A DNA stretch of 64,000 nt from Lathyrus oleraceus (GCF_024323335.1 NC_066584.1:429140319-429204318), one strand, 5' to 3'. Numbered from the stretch's first letter, positions 11,599-23,298 are shown. Numbers and translations are program-made. Notes: generated by a model not told the origin, from the sequence alone.

Positions 11599-11983
11599 TT
11601 CAAATGGGATATATAAAGGGTTACCACACTAGTGTACCATACCCCGTGCTAAAAAAGGATCAAAGCCACTAACCGGCTACTTCACTAAGTGTGTGTAAAG
11701 GCAAAGAGCTTAATGTGATTGCGCTAGAATGAAACCGGGTGAAATAGGAACAAGAAGCGTTAGGTTGAGATATAATAGCATGATTCGAACCGGTTCATAT
11801 AAAAGGGATATCTATGTTAATGCTTGTTGCTTGTGTTATCACTGTATCTTTAGTGTTTTACTTGAGTATCTGTCATTCCAACGAAATACCTAACAACCAC
11901 GTACGAATGGGAAATGTGTCATGTATTCGCGTTTAACTAGTGTTTCGAATTGTATACTGACTATTTGCTTGAGGACAAGCAAA

Positions 11984-12003
11984 GATTCAAGTATAGGGGA
12001 GTT
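11984..12003 (+). promoter_or_regulatory. Polypurine tract of element A
   Basis: A purine-rich run ending AGTATAGGGGAGTT lies directly before the TGATAACG start of the LTR. This is the expected plus-strand primer site. The mirror element B has AAGTATGGGGGAGTT at the same place. Confidence 0.75.
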
Positions 12004-12217
12004 TGATAACGCGAAAATACATCGTGTATTTGTCTTGATTTACATTCAAAAATCGTACCATTTTCATTTATATTCCGATTATTCCGCAAGTGTTCGAGTT
12101 ATTTTTGCAGGTACTTCAATTCACATGCTTAAATGAGCAAAGTATAGAAAAGGAAGGAAAAGAAGAAGAAACAGAAGAGAAACAACAGAAAAGCCAGAAA
12201 GTATAAATCTTGTGCAG

Positions 12218-12296
12218 GTGACGACTGTCACACGCCCCATCACGATCGTCACGCCCTAGGTGTGACGAACGCCACAGGCCCACCACGACTGTCACA
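12218..12296. promoter_or_regulatory. GTGACG palindrome array in the U3 of LTR A
   Basis: Four inverted motifs are visible: GTGACGACTGTCAC (12218-12231), CACGATCGTCACG (near 12241), TGTGACGAACGCCACA (12261-12276) and CACGACTGTCAC (12284-12295). They lie about 140-220 bases upstream of the TATA box. The same motif occurs upstream of ORFb in this element and in the LTRs of the unrelated element E. Confidence 0.65.
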
Positions 12297-12436
12297 AAGA
12301 CAAAGGCAGCGTAATGAATTTGTCAACATAAGTGATCCACACATCCCATTTTTCTCTCCTTAACCCACTTTCCCGTGAATCTCTCACTCAACCAAGTCAC
12401 CCTTATTTCTCTCAACTACGAAGACCAAATGGATAC

Positions 12437-12443
12437 TATAAAA
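12437..12443 (+). promoter_or_regulatory. TATA box of LTR A
   Basis: ACTATAAAAGG fits a plant TATA box, sits about 430 bases into the LTR and lies downstream of the palindrome array. It is the likely element promoter. Confidence 0.6.
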
Positions 12444-13622
12444 GGATGGAAGTTGGAAACCTACAGACGTTTCTTTTGTTGGGAGCCTCCCTGAAGCAAA
12501 CTCTGAAGTTATTTTCTCTGCATTTATTTTCCACTGCAATTTTGTTTTCTATTATTTTTCTTCAGCAACATTGTTTTATTTTACCGCAATTTGTTTACCG
12601 TTTCGTTCAGAGCTTTGATTTTTCCCTTCCCTTTCCGCTTTTCGCTTAGCCAAAAGTAGTAGTTTCCTACATTGGGTAACTACTGCAATTTATTTAATTT
12701 AGTTTAAGCAATTCTTTCGAAGAAGTAGAATCCTACCGACCTGTGGAGGACTGCTCAAGTACTTCAAGATTCGGCAGATTTGATTAATCAAAGTTCCAGG
12801 TTTTTATTCAATTATTATTATTATTGATTTATTATTAAATAATCATGTTTGCCTTATTGTTAATTTGTTTATGTTCGTTTGTGTTTGCACTAATTAATAT
12901 GTCCAGCTAAACTATCGGTATCGGTATGTAAACAATTTAATTAGACGGGATTTAATAATAATCGGTGTAAACTTCTTTTCTCAAATAATCTTTTTGGCTG
13001 TGGTTTTTAATTTAAATTTAATTAAATTTGTCACGAGAATGAGAAGCTATTTAATACGGTTTTTCCACGAGAGTGAGAAATTAACTAAGGTTAGAACCGA
13101 CAATCGCGAGAGCGTGAGGGTCGAATTGGATAGTAAAAACTAAGCATTGATTTTAAAAACAGCGAGAGCAATTTAAAAGCAATTAGAACTTATTTATTTT
13201 CAAAAATTATTTTTAACTTCAAATGGGACAGAGAGAGCGTACAATTTGACTTAAAAGTATAGTCTGAGTCAACAATCACGAGAGTGTGAGATAAAGCCTT
13301 TTAAATGAGTATTTTCTACTAAAAGATATTTGGTAATTAAAATATACACTGGTGACTTATCGAAACCCTGACGATTAATGTGTTGCATACTGATATCCCT
13401 CTATTAATATTCTCTTAAAAACTTAATTACCTTTAGATTTAATTTTTGTTCAACCAAACCTCTAAAAATCATCGCCTTAGCTAAACATAGTAACATCGAT
13501 AGCATTAGTTTAACCATCGGTCCCTGTGGGTTCGATATCTTTTAAAACTAAACGACTAGACTGTGCACTTGCAGTCAAGTATATGATAGACTATATTTTA
13601 TATACAGTCACGAGACGTATCA

Positions 13623-16394
13623 AACTCCTCTTGTATGAGACTTGGAATTGCATATTCGTCTACTATATTAGGGGGTAAATATGGGAGATCATAATCTTCA
13701 ATTTTTTTTACCATGCAGGTTTAAGAGTTCATTTAAGTCCTTCAAAAACATATTAGTCAAGTGTAATTCCACAACATTGTTGGTTGTTTGATAATCCTCT
13801 TTCATATGTGTAAAAAACTAATTCCAAAGGCCTATAACATCAGTAGGTTCACAAAATATTAAAATCGTCACAAATAACCTCCGTAAAGCATATGGCATTC
13901 AGAGACTCATAGCCTTAACCAAACAATCACGAATACTATGATCAGTCTCTAGAAATCCCCAATCCTCGACTGATTTTTTGAATATATTGAAAGTCGTGCC
14001 ATTATTTTTAAGAAGATATTCCCAACTGGTTGTACCTGTGACATAAGATAACAACAGTCGCAAGTAAAACTTTTCTCCCTCCGAAGGTGATACCGTATAG
14101 ATTCTCCCGATAACTTTTCTAGTTGACCGCCTACGATGCCATTCCATGTCCCGCTTGTTCAAACAATAATGCTCTGGAATCTCTCTATACAGATAATTTC
14201 TTGCTAGTGGATCTCGTAGATTCAGTGCAAAGAATTGTGTGAGCATTGTTTTGGAGTTGCGTTCATTATTTAACACGTCTCCAATTTGATGATGATCATA
14301 AAAGCGCACTTGATGGCGGTTCGACAAGTGGGTCTGCAATCTTTTAATCGAAGGATATAATCGATAAAGCGTGAATCGAAATATTTTCCAAAATGCCTCG
14401 GGAGCACAAATCCATCTTGCATCAACATATTGTTGGACTTCATCCATGCATGATCCTTTATGAACCTCCATAGCCACATGATCAGAGCTATTGTACACAT
14501 ATTTATATAGATACTTGATACTTTTAATGCTACTACAAATCTCTACATTGATGTGAGAATCATACTTTAATAGTAACCAAGGGTTATAAGGAACCACCCA
14601 TCTATTATCAACAGACCTATCTCTACCTAACGATATAGATTCATCAAACCTTCCTCTATACTCAGAATATGAGTTAGTTCCTTGACGTGTTTCATCCAAG
14701 AATTGTTTGGGATTCCTTTTTTTACAATGTTCGTCTTTCATACATGGAGACTTTCGGTTGATTGTGCTGCAAGGTATATGGATCATATGTTTTACAACAG
14801 CTTCATGCAACTGTGGTTCACATTCTAATTTAGGTATTTCTTCTCTTACCATATTATCATATTCTTTTGGGTCACGCAACTTGTCGTTACTTTCTAAGAC
14901 CAACAACATATGCACATGTCGCAGTCCTCGCTTTTAAAACTCAGTGACATACATATAGATTTTAACTTTTCCCAAGACTCATTTATTAATAACATTATCC
15001 TTCAATTTCTCGAATATCGAACGAAATATTATTGTTAGCAAATCTTGACCATTTTGTGGTGTTTGAAAAGGCAAAAGTTATGTTGTTATCTCACTCCAAG
15101 AAGGATTGCATGTCATTGTTAGAAAAATATTTGGTTTATCGCCATTAAGAACAATAGCCATGCCATCTTCATAACGTTGTGTCATGTCTCAACGACCGCC
15201 AATAAATGATGATGACAATAATGTTCTTTTTCCAATGTTTTCTACGATGATTCATGAAATGCATTAGTATTAGAATACATAAATGATTAAAATAGAAGTA
15301 CAACTAATTATTAATCTAAAACTGTATATTTATGCCATATGAATTTGTACATGCATTAGTTTCACCAACATGAAAAGCATCATGTAAACCTTGAAACAAT
15401 TCAGCATGTATATCACTTTGGTGACTTTAATCCACCTTAACCTCCCTGATTCAATTTTGACATAATTGTCTACGACATATTGTTGCAATAGTCGACCCTC
15501 ATTTAACAACATTGATTGATCATTTGGGCAAATCTACAGTTGATTGAAAAATCTGTCGGTGCTAAATGTAAAGTTTTTTAAACAATGTTTAGCCAAATAT
15601 CTTATCTACAAAAATTAATATAAATTTACTTGAAGCATGTAACTGTAAAATTACAACATGACATTCTTCGTCCATTACAATTTGTTATGTTGACGTCCCA
15701 ACCGTGCGTCCCAAATGGAAACAATATAGGGTATTACAAAGGATCATAATATCCCTTTGTCTCTTGAACTTTTTTGAGAGTTCCATCATGACGAATGACA
15801 TTAATATCCCTTTCATATTCCATAGAATCTGCATCACATCCAACAATAATTTCCGCAACTTGTTTTGCAGTTGGAAGATTGTATTGATGGTGATTACTTT
15901 GACACTCCTTAAGTATGATGCTATATTCACTGATATTTGGAAGTAGTGATAGTTGCTTGAACCTAATTACAAAAGGATTTAACTGATGGAGCATTTTCTG
16001 TAATTTGTGAACTACATTTTGGTGCAGCTGTGGATTTTCCTGCATTCTATTATGTAGCTCATTATCGGTGTCGTAGATGTATAGTTGTAAGAAACACGGT
16101 CTGACACCCTCATTTGGATATAAACCTCCTATGTTATGGTAAAAAGCACCTTGAGCACGAAATGTGTATATACCGCGACCAGATGAAAGAATATTCTCAT
16201 CAACATGAACACCAATTAAAGTAAACGAGAGCACATGGTTATAACTTCGAATATGTAGCCTAAAATGTTTTCCTTCAGCTGGACCATCCAAAAATAATTG
16301 TTGCAATTCTATAGAAGCATTAACTCGTGAAAATGATACTTTTCCACCAGTACAACATGTGTCACGTGATTCATGATGAAACAATCTTGCATTG
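13623..16394 (-). pseudogene. Helitron Rep/helicase gene, N-terminal half, broken
   Basis: On the minus strand the reading starts near 16384 with the Cys-containing N-terminal part (CCTGGKVSFSRV...). It continues with FIGGR and a stop, DMTQRYEDGMAIVL, then GLRHVHMLLVL, whose HVH is the HUH-type metal site of the Rep nuclease. The longest intact piece (13899-14915) carries VDNRWVVPYNPWLLLKYDSH, SIKYLYKYVYN and RKVIGRIYTVSPSEGEKFYL, all typical of the Helitron-like N-terminal region. Several stops and frame changes separate the pieces. Coding similarity continues to the edge at 13623, where LTR A begins, so the helicase domain is absent. Rolling-circle transposition is the family role; this copy is dead. 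No Helitron terminus was found. Confidence 0.85.
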
Positions 16395-17389
16395 TGATCG
16401 TGTGACTATATAAGTCTATCGGAATAACTAACTGCAAGCGCACATCCTATCGCGTAGTTTTAAAAGATATTGAACCCACATGGACTAATAATCAACCTAA
16501 TGTTATATGTCGATGCTATGTAAAGCTAAGTCGAATGAATTCTTTGATTAAATGAATAAAAACTGAAACTAAAGTTAATTTAGAAAATAAGATAATAAAG
16601 AGAAAGAGAGACCGGAATATGGATTCCGCGCACAGATTAACTCAGACTCGTGGTTAAATCATGTTCAATAGAAAATATCAGTTTAAAGACTAAACCTCAC
16701 ACTCTCGCACTATTGAATAAAGCCACGCTTCCTAACCATGAGATTTTGCTCTCGCTCGCCCATTATAATTAAGAAATATTTTTTTGAAAACTGAATAAGT
16801 CATAATCGATGCCTAAAACACTCTCGCCCTTTTTAGGATCGATTCCCCGTTCCAACTATCTAGTTTGACCCCCACGCTCTCGCAGTGTCGACTCGAACCT
16901 TAATTGATTCTCACTCTCGTGACAAATTGTATTAATTTTAACTTAGAAACAAAGACCAAAACATAATTTAATAAAGTTCTTAAACTAATTTCATTACCGA
17001 GTCTCGTCGGAAACGACGGTCCTCACAGACCAGACTCAAACGGTTTAGCTAGACATGAACTTAATTGAAAACAACTTAAATAGAGTAATTGCAATTGAAA
17101 ATAGCATGCTTAAACACTTATAGAATGTGATATCAATAATAATAAAGTACTATAATAAAGAACTTGTAAATGCGGGAAAATAAATGTGAGACTGGAAGTA
17201 AAACAGAACTAGAATAACTTCAATTAAAACGACAAGATTGTTTATCCAAGAGTACAAGAAAATCCTACACTAGTACATGGTAATCGCTCAATCGAGTGAC
17301 TATCACTTGAAATTATAAACTATTTTAAAACTAAACTGACAGCGCTTTGCCTATATATCTGGATATCGAAAAATAGGTACAATGGTGTC

Positions 17390-17396
17390 TTATATA
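17390..17396 (-). promoter_or_regulatory. TATA box of LTR B
   Basis: CTCTATATAAGAC on the minus strand lies about 370 bases from the LTR start and about 115 bases downstream of the nearest palindrome. Confidence 0.55.
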
Positions 17397-17509
17397 GAGT
17401 TACAGCATGTGAAGCTTCTTCATTCACGTTCCAAAGTGGTTGAGGAAAAGTAGGGAAGTGGGAAGGAGTGAGTCCAACCCACTTCCACACATTCTATTAC
17501 TGCAGGCAG

Positions 17510-17592
17510 ATGGCGGTCTCCATGAGCTTTAAATGAATGGTTGACGTGTCCTGGTGCCATGGCGGACTCCATAAGGCCATGGCGAACGCCAT
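17510..17592. promoter_or_regulatory. ATGGCG/CGCCAT palindromes in the U3 of LTR B
   Basis: Three 14-base inverted motifs: ATGGCGGTCTCCAT (17510-17523), ATGGCGGACTCCAT (17559-17572) and ATGGCGAACGCCAT (17579-17592). The last has six paired bases per arm. The same motif recurs upstream of ORFb in this element at 20494-20577. Confidence 0.65.
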
Positions 17593-17765
17593 GCACCAGA
17601 ATACTGCATTTTTTCACTTTTCTTCACCATTTTCTCCCTTTTCCGATTGGTACACGCATATGCTCTGTAATCAACAATTACCTGAAACACGGACAAAACA
17701 TAGTAAAATATTGATAAATAACATGCGAAACGAGTCTAAATATATGATGCATTTTCACACTATCA

Positions 17766-17782
17766 AACTCCCCCATACTTAG
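17766..17782 (-). promoter_or_regulatory. Polypurine tract of element B
   Basis: The minus strand reads CTAAGTATGGGGGAGTT directly before the LTR start, matching the position and sequence of the tract in element A. Confidence 0.75.
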
Positions 17783-18816
17783 ACCATTACTTGTCCTCAA
17801 GCATTAAACCAACTCGGCTAAAAATGAATTAAGCGCAGTTCGAAACAAAAACACATAACACTCTAATCGTATGCGACTTCTAGGCTATGTTAAATCAACT
17901 TGGAATAGAAATCAGGACCAAGGATACCGTAACGACAATTTTTTTCCTAAAACTCCCTTTTTATGCAAACCAATCCTAATCATGCCATTATAACTCAACC
18001 TATGTCCCTTTCTCTCTTTCTCTCCTTTTCATTCAAGCGCAATAACATTAAGCCCGTTATCCCTTCGCGTACATAGTAAGTTAACCTGTTAGTGTTAAAT
18101 GATCTCATTTTGAAAAATTTTCTCTTTTTTTTTCTTTTTCTCGGCTCATCGAATTCAAAGATTCCGCTCCGTTAGGCTAAGTGGTTGGGTGAGAACCACC
18201 TAACTTAGAGGGAACATATCTTATCGTTCGTTTTTTTCTTCTATCTCAATATTTTTTTTCAGTTTCTTTTCAATTTGGCTTAGAGATCATACATATATTT
18301 GCATCGATTACATACGTAGTGCGTGCATAAGGATGGTGTTGACTGCTATTATAAACTACTTAGGATCTACTTTGAAAACTCGAATCCTAAGGTGTTGGCA
18401 TAATGGTTACTCAAATTGATATCATATAACAAGGAGGTTTAGGGTGTCAGAACGGTATCGATGTTACTAAAATTTCCCAAGTTTTTCTAAAAAGCCTAAA
18501 GTGTAACAACCTACGTACTTTCAAGTGTGTGTAATGAATCAAAGTGGAAAAAAAATTGTTGGGGTCAAATCTAAAGAAATTCAATAACAAGTGAAACAAA
18601 ATCATGCAAACAGGACTCGACAGCACATGTTATGACTCGACTAGAAGCAAATAAAATGAAAATAAAAATTCAACTAGAAAGTAGTAACTAAAGCAAATAT
18701 AGAAAGCGATAAAAGTTCCTCCCCCACACTTAAACCAAACATTGTCCCCAATGTTTTGATAGAAGTTGGAAAAAGAACTGAAAACCTGGAAATGACGGCT
18801 ACTGATGGCCTCTGCC
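17783..18816 (-). other. 3' UTR of element B
   Basis: No gene is seen. The stretch aligns loosely with the 3' UTR of element A. It contains the CTGACACC segment, the decayed tRNA-like block (about 18125-18185) and the conserved phrase ACATTGGGGACAATG with TTAAGTGTGGGGGAGG (18719-18755, minus strand). A hairpin with TAAGTGGTT and AACCACCTAACTTA arms lies at about 18178-18210. Confidence 0.5.
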
Positions 18817-20247
18817 TTATGCGCGTCCATGCCCACCTCGTCCATGTTGGTAAGGCGGCATACCCACATGATGGATGTATTTTTTCAAATCCTCCACATG
18901 TACCCTCATCACCGCCATCTCATCAATCAAGCCCAGCATGTTGTGCTCAGTCCTCCCAGCATAGTCGTGATGGTGTTGTTGGATCTGTTGGATGTGCATC
19001 ATCATCTCAAGTTGTTAAGCTTGTATGTCGTGCATCATCTGATCACGTGCAACATCCAGTGTGTTGCACTATCACATCTCATCAAAGACATCGTCAATGG
19101 AGCTTCTAATAGTGACATAATCATCCCTCCTACGGGGCTGGTGTCCGGAGGACATACTTGTAAAAGTGTCAAAAGGATCATGTGTGGTGTGTGTGTGTGT
19201 AGAGGTTTCGGGAGCGCCACGCTTCATATCATCATAATCATCATCAGTTTCATGGACCTCATTAACCTGAGCGACAATGTTATCTCCAAGTTCTGGGGCA
19301 TTCACATCAAAAGTGCAATTATGCACATTTTGGACATCAATCCTTGTGGATTAAGGAAGGATAATACTCTTAACAAACTTATTCCTAACCATCAAATAAT
19401 ACATATCATCTTGTTTGTTACTTATCATGCACATACTATGGCAGGCATCCTTATCAAGAAAGGGTGTGGGCAATGGCACTAGCGTGGCCAGCTCGGCATG
19501 AAGATTCATCGCAAAGGCTAAAGAGGTGATCGACCCTCTGATGCAGATAACACTTGTGTTCCTGTGAGCAACAAATTGCATATGTGCAATCATAAAAGGT
19601 GTGGGATTAACTCGTGTTGGTGCAAGTGCGCAATGCAGAAAATAAAGTTCTTTGGAATTGACTTTTCCATTATTTTCTCATCCAAAAAATGTATAGGCCA
19701 GAATGCGGTGCAAATAGTGGATTTATGGGTTATGAATTCAGGTAGATTTGAGACCTTCCCAATCATTGGTGGTCTCACCAGATAGTCATTGCCAGAAGCG
19801 GAAAGCATCAAGTGCCCATTCGCTTTCTAGGGGGCCTTCGCAAGCCCAACCTTCCCCATGAGGGAAAGGCAGTAAATCAACTATTTGGTCCTGGCTAAAC
19901 TCATAGCTGACATTGAACATCCTAAATTTAACAGTACTTGAGACGCGTGCTGCATTGGGTTGAGAGGAATAGTAAAAGGAACTTAGAAATTTGTAGGTAA
20001 GCCTAACATACGTAGGAATAGTCATGGCACATAAATCAGTCATTCTCAAGTTTCCTAACATCCATCTAACACTACTATACAACCCTAAGTCACGTAAAGC
20101 AGTTTCGTGAGCATACCTAGTCGGCGTGACTTCACGGTTGAACATTTTCGCATACCTAGCTCTCTGGTTTTCTCCTTTCGTTCCTTCCGTGAATTCTATT
20201 CCAATGAAATTGATTTCCCTTCTCAGTCTAACGACTCTTGGAGGCAT
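18817..20247 (-). pseudogene. Athila-type second ORF (ORFb) of element B
   Basis: Starting at the ATG ending at 20247, 153 codons are open: RYAHETALRDLGLYSSVRWM, FRMFNVSYEFSQDQIVDLLP and FPHGEGWACEGP are the same landmarks as in ORFb of element A. After the stop at 19786 the similarity continues in other frames: HKSTICTAFWPIHFL, then a long piece ending YYLMVRNKFVKSIILP (19351-19593), an acidic His/Thr-rich stretch (19072-19326) and a His/Gln-rich end with MMMHIQQIQQHHHDYAGR, finishing at 18817. At least three frame changes or stops are needed, so the gene is dead. It is longer and more diverged at its C-terminus than the copy in A. Confidence 0.65.
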
Positions 20248-20493
20248 TTTGGATATGAATTGAAATTTAATAAGGGTTTGTGGTGGAGAATGGAATGAGT
20301 TGAAGATGAAGGAAGTTGGAGAAATAAAGGTGAATAAGAGGTTTTAAAGAGATTGGATGAGTTAGTGGGGAGTTGGAAGGTCAAGGAGGTAGTGGAGAGG
20401 CAAAATAATGAATATGTGGTGGTTTATGAGAGTGGATTAAAATGAAATCATGGGAGGGGGGGGGGGTAAAACATATACTTCCTCTGAGGCCCA

Positions 20494-20577
20494 ATGGCAA
20501 ATGCCATAAGGCTAATGGCGAATGCCATAGGCCTAAAATGCACAATTTTAGTTTTTTATGCTAATGGCGAATGCCAA
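20494..20577. promoter_or_regulatory. ATGGCG/CGCCAT palindromes upstream of ORFb (element B)
   Basis: ATGGCAAATGCCAT (20494-20507), ATGGCGAATGCCAT (20515-20528) and ATGGCGAATGCCAA (20564-20577) lie upstream of the ORFb leader. They match the palindrome type of this element's own LTR, not that of element A. A G-run (20457-20467) and a pyrimidine-rich leader lie between them and the ATG. Confidence 0.65.
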
Positions 20578-20639
20578 AGGTGTAAAGTGTGTAGAAATTC
20601 AGTTTTTAGTTGTGCTTAGGCTATGTATATGTTCCTAAG

Positions 20640-20979
20640 GTTATTCTAATGTGATATTATTCGTGTAAACTCAATAAAATTGTATTATGGCCATGAGTAG
20701 ATTGTATGGGCTATGAGAAATAAAGTAAAGCATATAAAAATAGACAAAATTAATTGATGAAAAGTAGAAATATTGCATTAATAAAATAAGAAGTTGTAGG
20801 TTGCCTCCCACGCAACGCTAGTTTTTGCGTCGGTAGCTCGACAAAATTTGAAAAATAAACTAAGATCCTAATTAGAAAGCAATTGAAATCCTAACTTAGT
20901 AAAAATGGGAAATAAATGTTATCCTCCCCCACAATTAAACAGTACAATGTACTCACTGTTCAAATGGAAGAGTCAGAAA
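20640..20979 (-). other. Spacer between ORFa and ORFb of element B
   Basis: AT-rich, no gene. It contains the conserved phrase with TTAATTGTGGGGGAGGA (20926-20945, minus strand) and a GTGGGAGGCAACC motif (20805-20825, minus strand) of the type seen near 7391 in element A. Confidence 0.45.
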
Positions 20980-21119
20980 TGCAGTAGTATAAAATGTGAT
21001 TAGCCACTACGGCGTCTGATATCAGGATCAAAACATCTCCGAGTGGAGTAAATTTGTTAAATTTGATCGAATTGCTCATTGGCTACATCCATGAATATGT
21101 GGAAATCCAAGAGAAAAGT
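20980..21119 (-). pseudogene. C-terminal end of ORFa of element B
   Basis: On the minus strand the reading gives HIFMDVANEQFDQI and then TAA (21057-21059). This matches the GLMDVVVKQFDHL segment of ORFa in element A. The rest of the ORF lies at 63480-63909, on the far side of the 42-kb insertion. The last five bases (21115-21119, AAAGT) are the left target duplication of element C. Confidence 0.6.
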
Positions 21120-21513
21120 TGTAACACCCTTCTAAAATACCCCAAATATTTAATTAAAATAACAACATATATAAATCAGAGTAAATATGCAATCAAGGGT
21201 GTCACACAATTATTTCACACCATTCATCATAATATTTAGTCATGCTCATTATTTAACTCAAAAACATAAAGCATTGCACAATACGCAGCGGATAGAGATC
21301 AAATCGATCATTCAAAACATGTAACATACTACATGTAAACTGGTTCAACAATCATCAACAACACAATTAAAATGTTCCCTCCCGATGTTACATCTATCAG
21401 AGCACGACCCACTAAGGAGACTACACTAGACTCCAAGCACTAGCTTCTACTCAATCACTGCTCGTTACCTGAAAAATAGTTGTAAGGGTGAGTTCCTCAA
21501 TCGATATAATAAG
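21120..21513 (-). repeat. 3' LTR of element C, part 1
   Basis: This is the left piece of the LTR split by element E. The last five bases (ATAAG, 21509-21513) are the target duplication repeated at 33938-33942. The sequence matches 39701-40094 in the other LTR. Confidence 0.9.
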
Positions 21514-23154
21514 TGTCATACGGTGAACTGGACTTTTTGTGGTTTTAATCGCAATGTCGCGGTTAGCAAGAGTCGCCACCGACTTTTCTTTTATCCCATA
21601 AGGAAAGGTGGAAAAGAACAGGAAAGACCTTAATTTTAAATTCTTAGGTTCGGGAGGTACTTTATACGAAGGGAAGGTGTTAGGCACCCCTCGTATCCAT
21701 GGTTATCCATGGGCTCTTAATTGCTCAATCATTTATGTTTTCTAGGTTTGAAAAAGTGGTTGAGAAATGTATGAAAGATGTTTTGAAAATGAGAATTTAA
21801 CTTTGTAATGATTCTTGCATGAATGTATACAAAGTGGTTATCTCGTTTAATTTAGAAAATAGTTTAGAAAAATATAACTCGGCAATGATCCTAGTACGGA
21901 TGTATGCTAAGTGGTGATTTTCCAAAAGAAGACGTTTGAAAGGTGCGAGGTACGAAAAGTATATTTTTTAGGTTATGACTGAGCAATTAAGGTTATACCT
22001 GTCCGAGGTCTTTCCGGGCATTTCCCATCCTTATGAGGGTAAAACTGTCCTTACTATTGAGAAGCAAGTAGTTTATCCTTGGGATGTAGAAGGGTCATCG
22101 TAGGGTCATCGATTGGTCATTGAAGGCAACAGTTGTGAGGATACCTTAACATTCGAAGGGACTATCATCATTTAACCGTAGGCTACGCCGAAGGGACATC
22201 GAGGGACAAAGTCGTATTTTCGAAGGCAACATCCGAGGGACTATAATTTATTTTATGATGATTTAACCGAAGGGTCTTTGCTAAGGGTATCCCCACATTC
22301 GCGGGACATGACCGATTTATATCGTAGTACCGTAAGGCCGCAAAAAGAGGTCCAAGATCACTTATTTAAAGGTCATATTTTAAAGTCAATTAAGTAATTA
22401 AGTCCATACTAAAATCAATGCATTAAAATTAATACATTAAAATTAATACATTAAAATTAAGACATTAAAATGAACACATTAAAATTAATTAGGCCACTTA
22501 GGATGAGTCTCCACAAGGGTATCCCACAAATAAAGTGGGAGACCTAAACAACAATCTTTTCCCGGGACATATGAACCTTTGCAAAATTCAGCAAACGGGT
22601 TAGAATACCAAATCAGGGTGTAATCGAAGATTACACCAAAGCAGTAATAGTATCAGGTAAGCAAAGCATAGTTATAGTAAAACAGGTCAGGTGGGCAAGG
22701 GTCAAAACAGAGCGAAGAAACAGCGGCATCCATTATAACAATTCAAAGTATCCAGGCATACTTAAGTCCACATGCAAACCCTCAAATATATTTATGAATC
22801 TCAATTATGATATCACATGTGAATTAGGAACATAAGGCGATAATAGTAACGCAAACCTGTTTGCAATGGAGTCGCAACCTTGAATGGGCCGATCGGGTAG
22901 AATTGAGCGGAGGTGACCTTGCTGCCGCCGTAAGATTAGATTCGGTAAAAAGGCACACAATAGTTTCCGTTGTAGAAACTATTGTGCGAAAAGAATTAAC
23001 TAAATACCAAAAGGGAATCCGGAATTGCAAAAGAAATAGTGTAGCACTTGTAAAACACAATGCCTAAGCTGCTGGAAAAGTAAATGTGCAAAAGCGAAAA
23101 CGGCCACGGAAAAAGGAATGTGAAAAAGCCCCCTTTTTAGGTTTTCAAGGTGGC

Positions 23155-23163
23155 TATTTATAT
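23155..23163 (-). promoter_or_regulatory. TATA box, 3' LTR of element E (second copy 33421-33429)
   Basis: The minus strand reads CACTAATATAAATAGCC about 510 bases into the LTR, with the palindrome array about 140-270 bases upstream. It is the probable start region for element transcription. Confidence 0.55.
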
Positions 23164-23298
23164 TAGTGTCATTAGGTCATGCATGCTGCCCAAAAAGTCT
23201 TCAACGTGCGCATGGATATAGTGGATGCAGGGCCCAACATTCCTCAACGGATCTTCAAGTCTCCGAAGCGTTACCCGCGCCTACAAAGTAGGGGAATG

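Larger units (their letters stand above)
7256..13622 (+). mobile_element. Element A: 3' part of an Athila-type Ty3/gypsy retrotransposon
   Basis: Order on the plus strand: a GGGAGACAACCC motif near 7391 (this type of sequence commonly follows integrase in Athila relatives), ORFa (7614-8846), a palindrome array (9268-9380), ORFb (9599-10974), a long 3' UTR with a tRNA-like block, the polypurine tract and the 3' LTR (12004-13622). Gag, pol and the 5' LTR are missing, cut off where the B3 array ends. 7256-7613 has no gene beyond the post-integrase motif. 8847-9267 contains a conserved phrase (GAGGACAATGCT...GTGGGGAGGGAG, 8879-8910) that recurs after ORFb at 11012-11050 and in element B. Confidence 0.75.
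12004..13622 (+). repeat. 3' LTR of element A (1619 bp)
   Basis: The LTR runs from TGATAACG to CGTATCA, directly after the polypurine tract. It holds a palindrome array (12218-12296), a TATA box (12437-12443), CT-rich leader sequence and, from 13031 to 13290, about six copies of a CGAGAGYGTGAG-like motif spaced 35-60 bases apart. The LTR of element B shows the same order in reverse. The partner 5' LTR is absent, so age and target duplication cannot be read. Confidence 0.8.
16395..17765 (-). repeat. 3' LTR of element B (1371 bp)
   Basis: Read on the minus strand it starts TGATAGTGTG next to a polypurine tract and ends GTCACACGATCA against the Helitron. It shares with LTR A the end sequence around TGGGTTCRATATCTTTTAAAA, repeated CTCTCG motifs (16693-16915 on the plus strand), a palindrome array and a TATA box. 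It is 250 bases shorter than LTR A and clearly diverged, so A and B are related families rather than copies of one element. Confidence 0.8.

Noticed and set aside
18805..19482. 225-codon plus-strand ORF
   Set aside because: Antisense to the decayed ORFb of element B; His/Ile-rich, no protein pattern.
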